From NCBI GenBank assembly GCA_017482565.1, contig JAFUMO010000068.1, positions 61,877 to 125,876 of the forward strand: a stretch of 64,000 nucleotides of DNA, given 5' to 3'. The stretch comes from Bacteroidales bacterium (GTDB lineage Bacteria > Bacteroidota > Bacteroidia > Bacteroidales > UBA932). Every line of letters begins with the position of its first letter. Position 1 is the first letter of the stretch. The notes beneath the pieces are model-generated. The model saw nothing but the letters and a program-made list of their open reading frames with translations. It was not told the DNA's origin and did not search any database. Positions 32,741-42,300 of this stretch are shown here, piece after piece. Both the position numbers and the translations under genes were made by a program.

Positions 32741-34720
32741 ATGATTTACGATCACGACATCTATTTGGAGCCGTTCTGTAAGGCAATCAGGGGGCGGCAC
32801 GAGAGGCTGCTCATAAGGAAAGGTGAGATTGGCGGTTTTGGCAAGAGGCTTGCCGATGCTATAAACAACCATCTTTTTTATGGTGTGCACAGGGAGGGTG
32901 ACCGTTGGGTGTTCAGGGAATGGGCGCCAAATGCCACCTCAATTTATCTGAAGGGGGATTTCAATAACTGGGAGATTTCTCCGGGCTACAGGATGACCAG
33001 CAAGGGGAACGGAGTGTGGGAGCTTGTGCTTCCAAAGGGGAGCGTGAAACATGGCGATCTGTTCAAGCTGCATGTCTTCTGGAACGGAGGAGACGGGGAG
33101 AGGCTCCCTTCCTATGCAACAAGGTGTGTGCAGGATGCCGGTACAAAGCTTTTCTCCGCTCAGGTGTGGGCCCCTTCAAGGCAGTACAAATGGAAACACC
33201 CAAGGGTTCCCAAGGTGGAGAATCCGCTCATATATGAGACACATATAGGTATGGCAGGTGAGGAGCCTGCCGTTGCTACATTCAGGGAGTTTACAAGGAA
33301 TGTCCTTCCGAGGATAGCAAAACTGGGGTACAACACAGTGCAGATTATGGCGCTGCAGGAGCACCCTTATTACGGCTCGTTCGGTTACCAGGTTTCAAAT
33401 TTCTTTGCCTTGAGTTCCCGTTTCGGCACCCCTGAGGAGTTCAAGGAGCTGGTGGACAAGGCTCACAAGCTGGGCCTGGCGGTGATTATGGATATTGTAC
33501 ACTCCCACGCCGTGAAGAATGAACTTGAGGGGCTGAGCAACTTTGACGGCACCAGGACCCTCTATTTCCATGACGGTGACAAGGGAGACCACCCTGCATG
33601 GGGGACAAGGTGCTTTGATTACGGCAAGGATGAGACATTATACTTCCTCCTCTCCAACTGCAAGTACTGGATGGAGGAGTATAATCTGGACGGCTTCCGC
33701 TTTGATGGCATAACCAGTATGCTCTACTGGGACCACGGCCTGGGGAGGGCCTTCTGCGGGTATGAGGATTACTTCAATGCCAATGTGGATGTGGATGCCC
33801 TTGTATATCTGGGTCTTGCAAATGAACTTATAAAGGAGATACACCCCGATGCCTTCACAATAGCCGAGGATATGAGCGGAATGCCGGGGCTTGCGGCACC
33901 CGTAACGGAAGGGGGCTGGGGCTTTGACTACAGGATGAGCATGGGTGTCCCCGACAGCTGGATAAAATGGATCAAGGAGGTTCCCGACGAGAAATGGAAT
34001 GTATGTGACATGTGGTGGCAGCTCACCAACAAGAGGGCAGATGAGAAGACAGTGAGCTATGCCGAGTGCCACGATCAGGCCATGGTGGGGGACAAGACAA
34101 TCATCTTCAGGCTGATGGATGCCCTCATGTACACCCATATGGACCTTGGCATGCAGAGCCTTGAGGTTGACAGGGCAATTGCCCTCCACAAGATGATCAG
34201 ACTCGTGACCATTGCCACTGCAGGCAACGGATACCTCAACTTCATGGGCAATGAGTTCGGCCACCCTGAGTGGATAGATTTTCCGAGGGAGGGGAACAAC
34301 TGGTCACATGCATACGCAAGGAGGCAGTGGAGCCTGGCAGACAGCCCGTTCCTCAGGTACGGCAAACTGCTGGCGTTTGACAAAAGGATGATATGCCTGT
34401 TCAGAGAGAACAATCTGCTTGCCTCTCCTCCGGTTTCAATCTACAACGATGAGCCTAAGCAGGTAATGGTGATGGAGAGGGGCGGGTATGTGTTTGTGTT
34501 CAACTTCAGCCCTGATGAATCTTACCGGGATTACAGGATAAATATCTTTGGCGGCGAGTATACAATGGCCCTGGATACGGACTGGAAAGAATTCAACGGA
34601 TTTGAGAGGAACCGCAGAAAAACCGTCCATTATACGCAGGAGGATACCCAGGGCACGTTTTTGACCCTATATCTCCCTGCAAGGAGTGCGTTTGTCCTTA
34701 AACGCAAATTAGTTAAATAA
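32741..34720 (+). CDS. glgB: 1,4-alpha-glucan branching enzyme (GH13)
   Basis: 659 residues. An N-terminal CBM48 (WVFREWAPNATSIYLKGDFN) precedes the GH13 barrel. Catalytic residues can be placed: nucleophile Asp322 (GFRFDGI), acid/base Glu376 (IAEDMSG) and Asp445 (AECHDQA). The stretch GNEFGHPEWIDFPREGN is a branching-enzyme signature. A C-terminal all-beta domain begins near 560. The enzyme makes alpha-1,6 branches in glycogen. It heads the glycogen locus and is tightly linked to xseB (2 nt), so the locus is probably transcribed from upstream of xseA. Confidence 0.93.
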   Translation: MIYDHDIYLEPFCKAIRGRHERLLIRKGEIGGFGKRLADAINNHLFYGVHREGDRWVFREWAPNATSIYLKGDFNNWEISPGYRMTSKGNGVWELVLPKGSVKHGDLFKLHVFWNGGDGERLPSYATRCVQDAGTKLFSAQVWAPSRQYKWKHPRVPKVENPLIYETHIGMAGEEPAVATFREFTRNVLPRIAKLGYNTVQIMALQEHPYYGSFGYQVSNFFALSSRFGTPEEFKELVDKAHKLGLAVIMDIVHSHAVKNELEGLSNFDGTRTLYFHDGDKGDHPAWGTRCFDYGKDETLYFLLSNCKYWMEEYNLDGFRFDGITSMLYWDHGLGRAFCGYEDYFNANVDVDALVYLGLANELIKEIHPDAFTIAEDMSGMPGLAAPVTEGGWGFDYRMSMGVPDSWIKWIKEVPDEKWNVCDMWWQLTNKRADEKTVSYAECHDQAMVGDKTIIFRLMDALMYTHMDLGMQSLEVDRAIALHKMIRLVTIATAGNGYLNFMGNEFGHPEWIDFPREGNNWSHAYARRQWSLADSPFLRYGKLLAFDKRMICLFRENNLLASPPVSIYNDEPKQVMVMERGGYVFVFNFSPDESYRDYRINIFGGEYTMALDTDWKEFNGFERNRRKTVHYTQEDTQGTFLTLYLPARSAFVLKRKLVK

Positions 34721-34762
34721 AAATATTTGTTGTAATTTCGCGCGCAAAATATCTACACAATA

Positions 34763-36691
34763 ATGGCATACTTGGAATTTAATAAAGAGGAGCTGGTAAA
34801 CCTTGAGTATTCTTTGGAACGCGAGATTCTGCTCAGCAACAGGGCAGGAGGCTATGTGAACACTACCATTGTAGGCTGCAATACCAGAAAATACCACGGA
34901 TTGCTGGTTGTTCCCATTGAAAACTTCGGAGGAGACAAGCATATCCTTCTTTCAACTTTACATGAGTCATTGATACAGCATGGCCAGAGCTTCAACCTGG
35001 GCATCACATCTTACGGCGATGTCTATGAGCCAAGGGGCCACAAGTACATCATTGACTTTGAGATGGACTATGCCTCAACAATCACTTACAGGGTTGGCGG
35101 CATGAAGTTCAGCAAGACAATCATGTTCTTGAGGGATACAGAAGAGGTGCTTGTCAAATATACGCTGCTTGAGGCCCATTCCCCAACAACATTGAGGATA
35201 AAGCCGTTCCTTGCATACAGGAACATACATGCCCTCACAGCTGCAAACACCAATGCAAATACAAGATATACAGCTGTTGACAACGGCGTGGCGTTCAATA
35301 TGTACGAAGGCTTCCCTACACTTAACCTTCAGCTGAACAAGAAGAATGAGTGGATTGCCTCACCTGACTGGTACAAGGGAATCGTATACAAGGAGGAGAG
35401 CAGGAGAGGGTTCAACAGCAAGGAGGACCTATTTGTTCCAGGTTACTTTGAACTCCCTATCAAGAAAGGCGAGAGCATTATCCTTTCAGCCTCTACAGGC
35501 AATGCAGTGCCTTCAAAATCTCTCAAGACAAGGTTTGAGAAAGAGGTGCTGAAGAGGGACAACACCAGAAACAACTATGAGGCCTGCATGAAGCTTGCAG
35601 CAGGCCAGTTCCTTATCAAGCATGCCGGTGAGTACAGCGTATGCTCGGGCTACTCTTGGGACTATGAGAGCCTGAGGGAGTCTTTCATAGCACTTCCGGG
35701 CCTCACCCTCTACAACGACGGTGATACCGAGAGATTCGAGAAGGTGATGGACAGCACAATCAGGCGCCACAGCAACAACATGCTCCAGGAGTCTGAGTGT
35801 CCCGACAGCGGGTTGTGGTTCATACGCGCAATCCAGCAGTATGTAGACTTTGGTGCGGATGCCTCTGCCGTATGGAAGAAATACGGCAAGATGATGGTTG
35901 ATGTGATTGAGTCATTCCTGGGCAACTGGAGGACAAGTGTGAAGCTTCATGAGAACGGCCTTCTTTGGGCACAGAAGTACGGCGTAGCGCTTACCTGGAT
36001 GAACACATATGTAGATGGCAGGCCGGTAAGCGAGAGACCTGGCTATCAGGTTGAGGTTAATGCGTTGTGGTACAATGCGCTATGCTTTGTGAGGGATCTT
36101 GACCTCAAGTTCGGCAAGGGCAAGCTCGTACAGAAGACAGACAATATAATAGGTAAGATAAGGGAGAATTACATGAGGGTATTCTGGAGTGAGGAGAGGA
36201 ACCATCTTGCAGATTATGTGGATGAGCATGGCCAGAACATCTTCACCCGTCCTAACCAGCTGATGGCATGCTGCGTTAAATATTCACCGCTTGATGACGA
36301 GACCAAGATGGCGGTCCTTACAGCTGTAAAGAAGGAGCTCCTGACAGTAAGGGGCATAAGGTCATTGTCTCCCAAGAACCCTCTCTACAGGGGTGTTTAC
36401 GAAGGCGACCAGGGCAGCAGGGACATCGCACACTTCAACGGATGTGCATTCCCTTGGCTCCTTACACCTTATATAGAGGCTACACTTGCACTTACAGGCA
36501 AGGGCTTTGTTAAGAAGGCAAAGGAGATGCTCAATGCATTTGAGGAGGATATGGCAATCCACGGCATAGGCTCTGTTGCCGAAATTTATGACGGAGACCC
36601 ATCACACAGGCCTCACGGATGTATCTCTTCTGCAATAAGCGTGGCAGAGATAGTAAGGGGAAAGAGCATGTTGAACAGAATAAAAAAGTAA
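34763..36691 (+). CDS. Glycogen debranching enzyme (amylo-alpha-1,6-glucosidase type)
   Basis: 642 residues. The N-terminal domain (EREILLSNRAGGYVNTTIVG, NTRKYHGLLVV) and the C-terminal (alpha/alpha)6 barrel typical of the GDE family are present: ECPDSGLWFIRAIQQYVDFG, VEVNALWYNALCFVRDLD, GDQGSRDIAHFNGCAFPWLL and a terminal SIAEIYDGD-like segment (GSVAEIYDGDPSHRPHGC). The enzyme hydrolyses alpha-1,6-linked glucose at branch points. It is separated from glgB by 42 nt and from the next glycosyltransferase by 4 nt. It has no signal peptide, so it acts in the cytoplasm. Confidence 0.92.
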   Translation: MAYLEFNKEELVNLEYSLEREILLSNRAGGYVNTTIVGCNTRKYHGLLVVPIENFGGDKHILLSTLHESLIQHGQSFNLGITSYGDVYEPRGHKYIIDFEMDYASTITYRVGGMKFSKTIMFLRDTEEVLVKYTLLEAHSPTTLRIKPFLAYRNIHALTAANTNANTRYTAVDNGVAFNMYEGFPTLNLQLNKKNEWIASPDWYKGIVYKEESRRGFNSKEDLFVPGYFELPIKKGESIILSASTGNAVPSKSLKTRFEKEVLKRDNTRNNYEACMKLAAGQFLIKHAGEYSVCSGYSWDYESLRESFIALPGLTLYNDGDTERFEKVMDSTIRRHSNNMLQESECPDSGLWFIRAIQQYVDFGADASAVWKKYGKMMVDVIESFLGNWRTSVKLHENGLLWAQKYGVALTWMNTYVDGRPVSERPGYQVEVNALWYNALCFVRDLDLKFGKGKLVQKTDNIIGKIRENYMRVFWSEERNHLADYVDEHGQNIFTRPNQLMACCVKYSPLDDETKMAVLTAVKKELLTVRGIRSLSPKNPLYRGVYEGDQGSRDIAHFNGCAFPWLLTPYIEATLALTGKGFVKKAKEMLNAFEEDMAIHGIGSVAEIYDGDPSHRPHGCISSAISVAEIVRGKSMLNRIKK

Positions 36692-36695
36692 AGAG

Positions 36696-38015
36696 ATGAA
36701 AGTATTAATGTTCGGTTGGGAGTTCCCTCCACATATTGCAGGTGGTTTGGGTACTGCATGTTACGGACTTACAAAAGGTCTGGCTAAACATGATGTTGAG
36801 GTTCTGTTTGTAATGCCTTCCGCATCCGGTGATGAGGATGAGAGTGCCGTAAAGATCATCAATGCAAGTGACATATCAATTGCAGAGGTCTGGGGAAAGA
36901 CAGACATCAGCAGGCTTGAGAGTTTTTTGGAGAAGGTGAGCTTCTTCAAGGTTTCGTCGGGATTGGTGCCATACATTGATCCTGAGATGTTCTCTTCAAT
37001 GGTAGAGGGCACTGAGAAGCGCAACCGCTATGAGGAGTATGAGCAGTTCAAGATCCACTTCGGCGGCAAATATAAGTTCTCAGGAAAATATGGTGCAAAC
37101 CTTATGGAGGAGGTGCAGAGGTATGCAATGGTTGCCAGCGCAATTGCACTTGAGAACGATTTTGATGTTATCCATGCGCATGACTGGCTTACATATGCTG
37201 CCGGTATAGCAGCAAAGAAGATTTCAGGGAAGCCGCTTGTTATTCATGTGCATGCAACCTCATTTGACCGCGCGAGCGACAACGCAATTGACCCGCGCGT
37301 ATTTGCACTTGAGAAGATGGGTATGGAGGCTGCAGACAAGATTATGGCTGTAAGTAACCTTACCAGAAATATAGTTATCAACAAATACGGCATTGACCCA
37401 TCAAAGGTTGTGGCTGTACACAACGCTGTTGACTTCAACGAGTTCAAGCAGATGGAGGTGAAGAGGGGAGTTGATGACAAGATTGTAACTTTCCTTGGCC
37501 GTATCACATATCAGAAAGGTCCTGAGTATTTCATTGAGGCTGCCAACAAGGTGCTCAAGAAATGCCCTAATGTGAGGTTTGTAATGGCCGGTAACGGTGA
37601 CCTCATGAACAGGTCCATCAGGCGTGTGGCAAAACTTGGCATTGCAGACAAGTTCCACTTTACAGGTTTCCTCCGCGGAGATGATGTAAAGAAGATGTTT
37701 GCATATTCTGATGTGTATATAATGCCTTCCGTTTCAGAGCCATTTGGTATTTCACCGCTTGAGGCCATGAAATCAAACGTGCCTAGCATCATTTCAAAGC
37801 AGTCCGGTGTGGCTGAGGTTCTCAGCTATGCGATCAAGACCGATTTCTGGGACATTGACGCAATGGCAGATGCAATCTATGGCCTGCTCAATTATCCTGC
37901 CCTTGCCTCAATGAGTGCAAGATGCGGTGTTGAGGAGGTGAACAACCTCAAATGGGAGAATGCTGCACTCAAGATGATTGACGTTTACCAGGACGCCATT
38001 GATAACTTAAAGTAA
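36696..38015 (+). CDS. GT4-family glycosyltransferase of the glycogen locus
   Basis: 439 residues, two Rossmann-like halves (GT-B). The N-terminus MKVLMFGWEFPPHIAGGLGT carries the Gly-Gly-Leu-Gly loop of GT4/GT5 enzymes; DVIHAHDWLTY and the C-terminal nucleotide-sugar box SVSEPFGISPLEAMKSNVPS (two Glu seven apart) are present. In Bacteroidales this gene type sits between the debranching enzyme and a GH57 amylase and is often annotated as glycogen synthase-like. Its donor and acceptor are not known from sequence. An unusual insertion (about 75-140, with YEEYEQFKIHFGGKYKFSGK) lies in the N-terminal half. Confidence 0.88.
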   Translation: MKVLMFGWEFPPHIAGGLGTACYGLTKGLAKHDVEVLFVMPSASGDEDESAVKIINASDISIAEVWGKTDISRLESFLEKVSFFKVSSGLVPYIDPEMFSSMVEGTEKRNRYEEYEQFKIHFGGKYKFSGKYGANLMEEVQRYAMVASAIALENDFDVIHAHDWLTYAAGIAAKKISGKPLVIHVHATSFDRASDNAIDPRVFALEKMGMEAADKIMAVSNLTRNIVINKYGIDPSKVVAVHNAVDFNEFKQMEVKRGVDDKIVTFLGRITYQKGPEYFIEAANKVLKKCPNVRFVMAGNGDLMNRSIRRVAKLGIADKFHFTGFLRGDDVKKMFAYSDVYIMPSVSEPFGISPLEAMKSNVPSIISKQSGVAEVLSYAIKTDFWDIDAMADAIYGLLNYPALASMSARCGVEEVNNLKWENAALKMIDVYQDAIDNLK

Positions 38016-38038
38016 GAAACGAATAAAATTTGATATAT

Positions 38039-39232
38039 ATGGAAAAGTCACTCTGTCTTTATTTTCAGGTGCATCAGCCCGACAGGCTAAGATTGTACAG
38101 ATTCTTTGATATAGGCAATGATTCTCAGTATTTTGATGAGTTTGCCAACAGAACCATACTCAAAAGGATAGCACAGCGCTGCTACCTCCCTATGAATGAG
38201 CTTATCTATGAGCTTATCCAGAAGCATGGCAAAGACTTCAAGGTTGCATTCTCAATTTCAGGTGCGGCTCTTGAGCAGTTTGAGCAGTATGCTCCGGAGG
38301 TTCTTGAGAGTTTCAAGAAGCTTGCTTCAACAAAATGCGTTGAGTTCCTTGCAGAGACTTATTCACACAGTCTTGCATCATTGAAGTCTGAGAAGGAGTT
38401 CAAGAATCAGGTTAAGCAGCATGCTGCTGCAATCAAGAAGCACTTCGGTATCAAGCCAAAGACTTTCAGGAATACTGAGCTCATCTACTCTGATGTGATT
38501 GGTGAGGCTGTTGCTGAGATGGGCTACAATACAATGCTTACTGAGGGTGCAAGGCACATCCTAGGCTGGAAGAGCCCTAATTTCCTATACACAAACGCAA
38601 TCAATCCTAAGCTGAAGCTTCTCCTGAAGAACTTCAACCTCAGTGATGACATTGCTTTCAGGTTTGGAGGCAACAACATGACAAGTGACCAGTATGCAGG
38701 ATGGCTTGCAGAGTCTGCAAGGGAGGCAGACATAATCAACCTGTTCATGGATTATGAGACATTCGGAGAGCATCAGAGTGCAGCTACCGGTATTTTTGAG
38801 TTCATGAGGGCATTGCCTGAGGCTGTGCTTGCAAATACAGAACTCAAATTCTGTACTCCTGCCGAGGCAGCCGTGAAGCACCAGCCTGTTGCACCTCTTC
38901 ATGTTCCGTATGCAATTTCATGGGCAGATGAGGAGAGGGATACAAGTGCATGGTTGGGTAACGAGCTCCAGAACGAGGCATTTGAGAAGCTGTACTCTTT
39001 GGAGAAGGGTGTAATGGCAACCAAGGATGAGGAGATCATTGCAGATTTCCGCAAGTTGCAGGAGAGTGACCACTTCTACTATATGTGTACAAAATTTTTC
39101 TCGGACGGTGCAGTACACAAGTACTTCAACCCATACGATACACCATATGAGGCGTTCATCAACTATATGAATGTATTAAGCGATTTCGCCTTGAGGGTGG
39201 AGAAAAAAAATAACAAGCCTAAGAAGAAATAA
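38039..39232 (+). CDS. GH57 alpha-amylase-like glycoside hydrolase
   Basis: 397 residues from ATG 38039. The five GH57 regions can be traced: YFQVHQPDRL (region 1), GAALEQFEQYAPEV (2), FRNTELIYS with the nucleophile Glu147 (3), LFMDYETFGEHQ with the acid/base Asp238 (4) and the C-terminal helical region (5). Family members act on alpha-1,4-glucans or transfer glucan chains. Given its place in the glycogen locus, a cytoplasmic maltodextrin/glycogen role is inferred. The C-terminus is Lys/Asn-rich. A long hairpin without a T tract follows. Confidence 0.9.
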   Translation: MEKSLCLYFQVHQPDRLRLYRFFDIGNDSQYFDEFANRTILKRIAQRCYLPMNELIYELIQKHGKDFKVAFSISGAALEQFEQYAPEVLESFKKLASTKCVEFLAETYSHSLASLKSEKEFKNQVKQHAAAIKKHFGIKPKTFRNTELIYSDVIGEAVAEMGYNTMLTEGARHILGWKSPNFLYTNAINPKLKLLLKNFNLSDDIAFRFGGNNMTSDQYAGWLAESAREADIINLFMDYETFGEHQSAATGIFEFMRALPEAVLANTELKFCTPAEAAVKHQPVAPLHVPYAISWADEERDTSAWLGNELQNEAFEKLYSLEKGVMATKDEEIIADFRKLQESDHFYYMCTKFFSDGAVHKYFNPYDTPYEAFINYMNVLSDFALRVEKKNNKPKKK

Positions 39233-39261
39233 TTTTACAAACAAATAGAAATAAGTGAGTG

Positions 39262-39307
39262 AAATTTGGCTCAAAGGGACAGGATTTTGCCCCTTTGAGT
39301 CAAATTT
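39262..39307 (+). other. 17-bp stem-loop between the GH57 gene and the synthase/phosphorylase fusion gene
   Basis: AAATTTGGCTCAAAGGG (39262-39278) pairs with CCCTTTGAGTCAAATTT (39291-39307) with a single G.U pair and a 12-nt loop. No T tract follows on either strand. It may be an RNA processing or stability element that separates expression of the two parts of the locus. Confidence 0.6.
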
Positions 39308-39332
39308 GAGTTAAAAAAGAGAAGTAAGAAGA

Positions 39333-42300
39333 ATGGTAATTGAGAAAGTAAACAAACCCGATTATCTCTTTGAAACGAGCTGGGAGGTGTGCAATAAAGT
39401 GGGTGGAATCCATACAGTTGTAGCCACCAAGGCACTCAAGTTGTCCGGGAGCTACGGCAGGAACCATATCATGATTGGTCCTGATGTGTGGATGGACGAG
39501 AGCCGGAACCCGGAGTTTGCTGAGGATCCTATCCTTTTCAGGGTATGGAGACAGCAGGCCGCTTCAGAGGGATTGAGAGTTAGAGTGGGAAGATGGAATG
39601 TACCAGGAAGTCCGGTAGCCATTTTGGTTGACTTTACCACGTTCGTTTCCAGAAAGGACGAGATTTTTGCAGAGATGTGGAGGAATTTCGGGCTGGATTC
39701 ATTGAGCGGCCAGTGGGATTATGTGGAGTCTGCCCTGTTCGGTTACGCTTCAGGTAAAGTAATTGAGAGCTTTGTCAACTTCAACCTCCAGCCACACCAC
39801 AAGGTGGTAGCCCAGTTCCATGAGTGGATGACAGGTGCCGGAGTGCTCTATCTCAAGAGCAAGAACATTGCAGTAGGTACAGTGTTCACTACACATGCTA
39901 CAGTTGTGGGAAGGTGTCTTGCCTGCAACAACCTGCCTCTGTATGATTCATTGGAGCATGTGAATGCTGATGAAAAGGCAAGGCAGTTCAATGTTACTGC
40001 AAAGCACTCTCTGGAGAAGACAGCTGCCCATAATGCGGATGTGTTCACTACTGTAAGTGACATTACTGCGGCAGAATGCAGACAATTTATCGGGAAGGAG
40101 GCTGATATCATCACTCCTAATGGCTTTGACAACAGTATTGTACCTCAGGGTGAGGAATTTGACAGCAGCAGGGGTGCGGCCCGCAAGAGACTGCTGGAGG
40201 TTGCCTCTGCCATGCACGGTGTTGAGTATGGACCTGATACTGTAATTGTTGGCATTGGCGGCAGATACGAGTACAAGAACAAGGGACTGGATGTGTTCCT
40301 TGATGCCCTTGGCAGGATAAAGAGTTCAGGCAAGGGAAACAGGATCCTTGCATTCCTTATGATTCCGGCATGGAGCAACGGCCCCGACAAGGAGCTTGTC
40401 CTCAAGCTGAAGGGTGAAGGTAATCCCGCTTACATTACAAATTCAACCCATTACCTGGTGGAGCCCGAGTATGATGCAGTTTCAGGCAAGATGAGGTATT
40501 TTGGATTCAATGCACAGCAGGATAATATTGGTGTTGTGTTTGTTCCGAGCTACCTTAACGGTAATGACGGTATCTTCAACATGAAGTACTATGATCTCCT
40601 TATAGGTATGGATCTTACTGTATTCCCTTCATATTATGAGCCTTGGGGATACACACCGCTTGAGTCCCTGGCATTTGGGGTACCAACTGTGACCACAACA
40701 TTGGCAGGATTCGGCTTGTGGGTGAAGGATTATTATAAGGGGGAACATCCTGGCATTGAGGTTATAGAGAGGAACGATTCTAACTATGATGCTGTGGTTG
40801 GGAACGTGATGCAGAGGATACTGGCTGTTGCGGCCCTTCCTGAGACTGGGAAGAAGGCTTATAGCGTGAATGCCAAGGAGGTTTCAGAAATAGCCCTTTG
40901 GGACAATAATGTTAAATATTATGTGGAGGCATACGCAACTGCTCTTGATAAGGTTGTAGAGCGTAATGGTGCTTTCCCTCAAATTAAAGAAACTAAGAAT
41001 ATGACTTATCAGAAATACAAAGTGAATACTCCGGAGTGGAAGACCCTCCTTATAAACAAGGATCTTCCTGCAAAATTGAAACACCTTGATACCATCTCAA
41101 AGAACTTGTGGTGGTGCTGGAACCAGGATGCCATTGAGCTCTTCAAGATGGTTGACCTTGAGTTGTGGCAGATTGCAAACGGTAACCCTATTGCAATGTT
41201 GGATATGGTTGACCTCAAGAGATATAAGGAGCTTGCTTCGGATGAGGCTTTCCTTTCAAAGCTTGATTCGGTATACAAGAGTTTCAAGAAATATATGGAG
41301 GGCAAGTCAAAGCCTACCACTCCTCAGATTTCATATTTCTGTATGGAGTACGGTCTTGACACTTCATTGAAGATCTACTCTGGCGGCTTGGGTATCCTTG
41401 CAGGTGACTACCTGAAGGAGGCAAGCGACATGAATGTGAACATGAATGCTGTAGGTTTCCTTTATAAATACGGCTACTTTACCCAGCAGCTTTCATCTCA
41501 GGGAGAGCAGGTTGCAACATATGATCCTCAGGATTTCACCAAGACACCTGCAATTCCTGTAATGGATGCAAACAACAACTGGGTTACAATTTCAGTTGCA
41601 TTCCCTGGCAGGAATATCTATGCAAGGGTATGGAAGGTGGCTGTAGGCCGCATTGACCTCTATCTCCTGGATTCAGACATTGACCAGAACCTTCCTGAGG
41701 ACAGATGCGTTACCCACCAGCTTTATGGTGGTGACTGGGAGAACCGTCTTAAACAGGAACTTCTCCTCGGTATTGGAGGTATCAGGGCTCTGAGAGCTTT
41801 GGGCATTGATTCAGAGGTTTACCACTGCAATGAAGGCCACGCTGCATTTATCGGCCTTGAGAGGTTGAGGGAGTACGTTCAGGACAAAGGGCTTTCATTC
41901 TCTGAGGCTCTGGAGGTTGTAAGGGCTTCTTCACTATATACTACACATACTCCGGTTGCTGCCGGCCATGATGCGTTCTCTGAGGATATGATGAGGACGT
42001 ACATTTCACACTATCCTGGCAGGTTGAACATAGACTGGACAACCCTTATGTCCCTTGGAAAGATTGATCCATACAACCAGGGCGAGAAGTTCTCAATGAG
42101 TAACCTTGCTGCAAACTTGAGCCAGGAGGTTAATGGTGTGAGCTGGCTGCACGGTAAGGTGAGCCAGGATATCCTTGGCAACTTGTGGCCCGGATACCTT
42201 CCTGAGGAGCTTCACGTAAGCTATGTTACCAATGGTGTACACTATCCTACCTGGACAGCCCCTGAGTGGAAAGAGGTTCATGCAGAGGTGTTCGGTGAGG

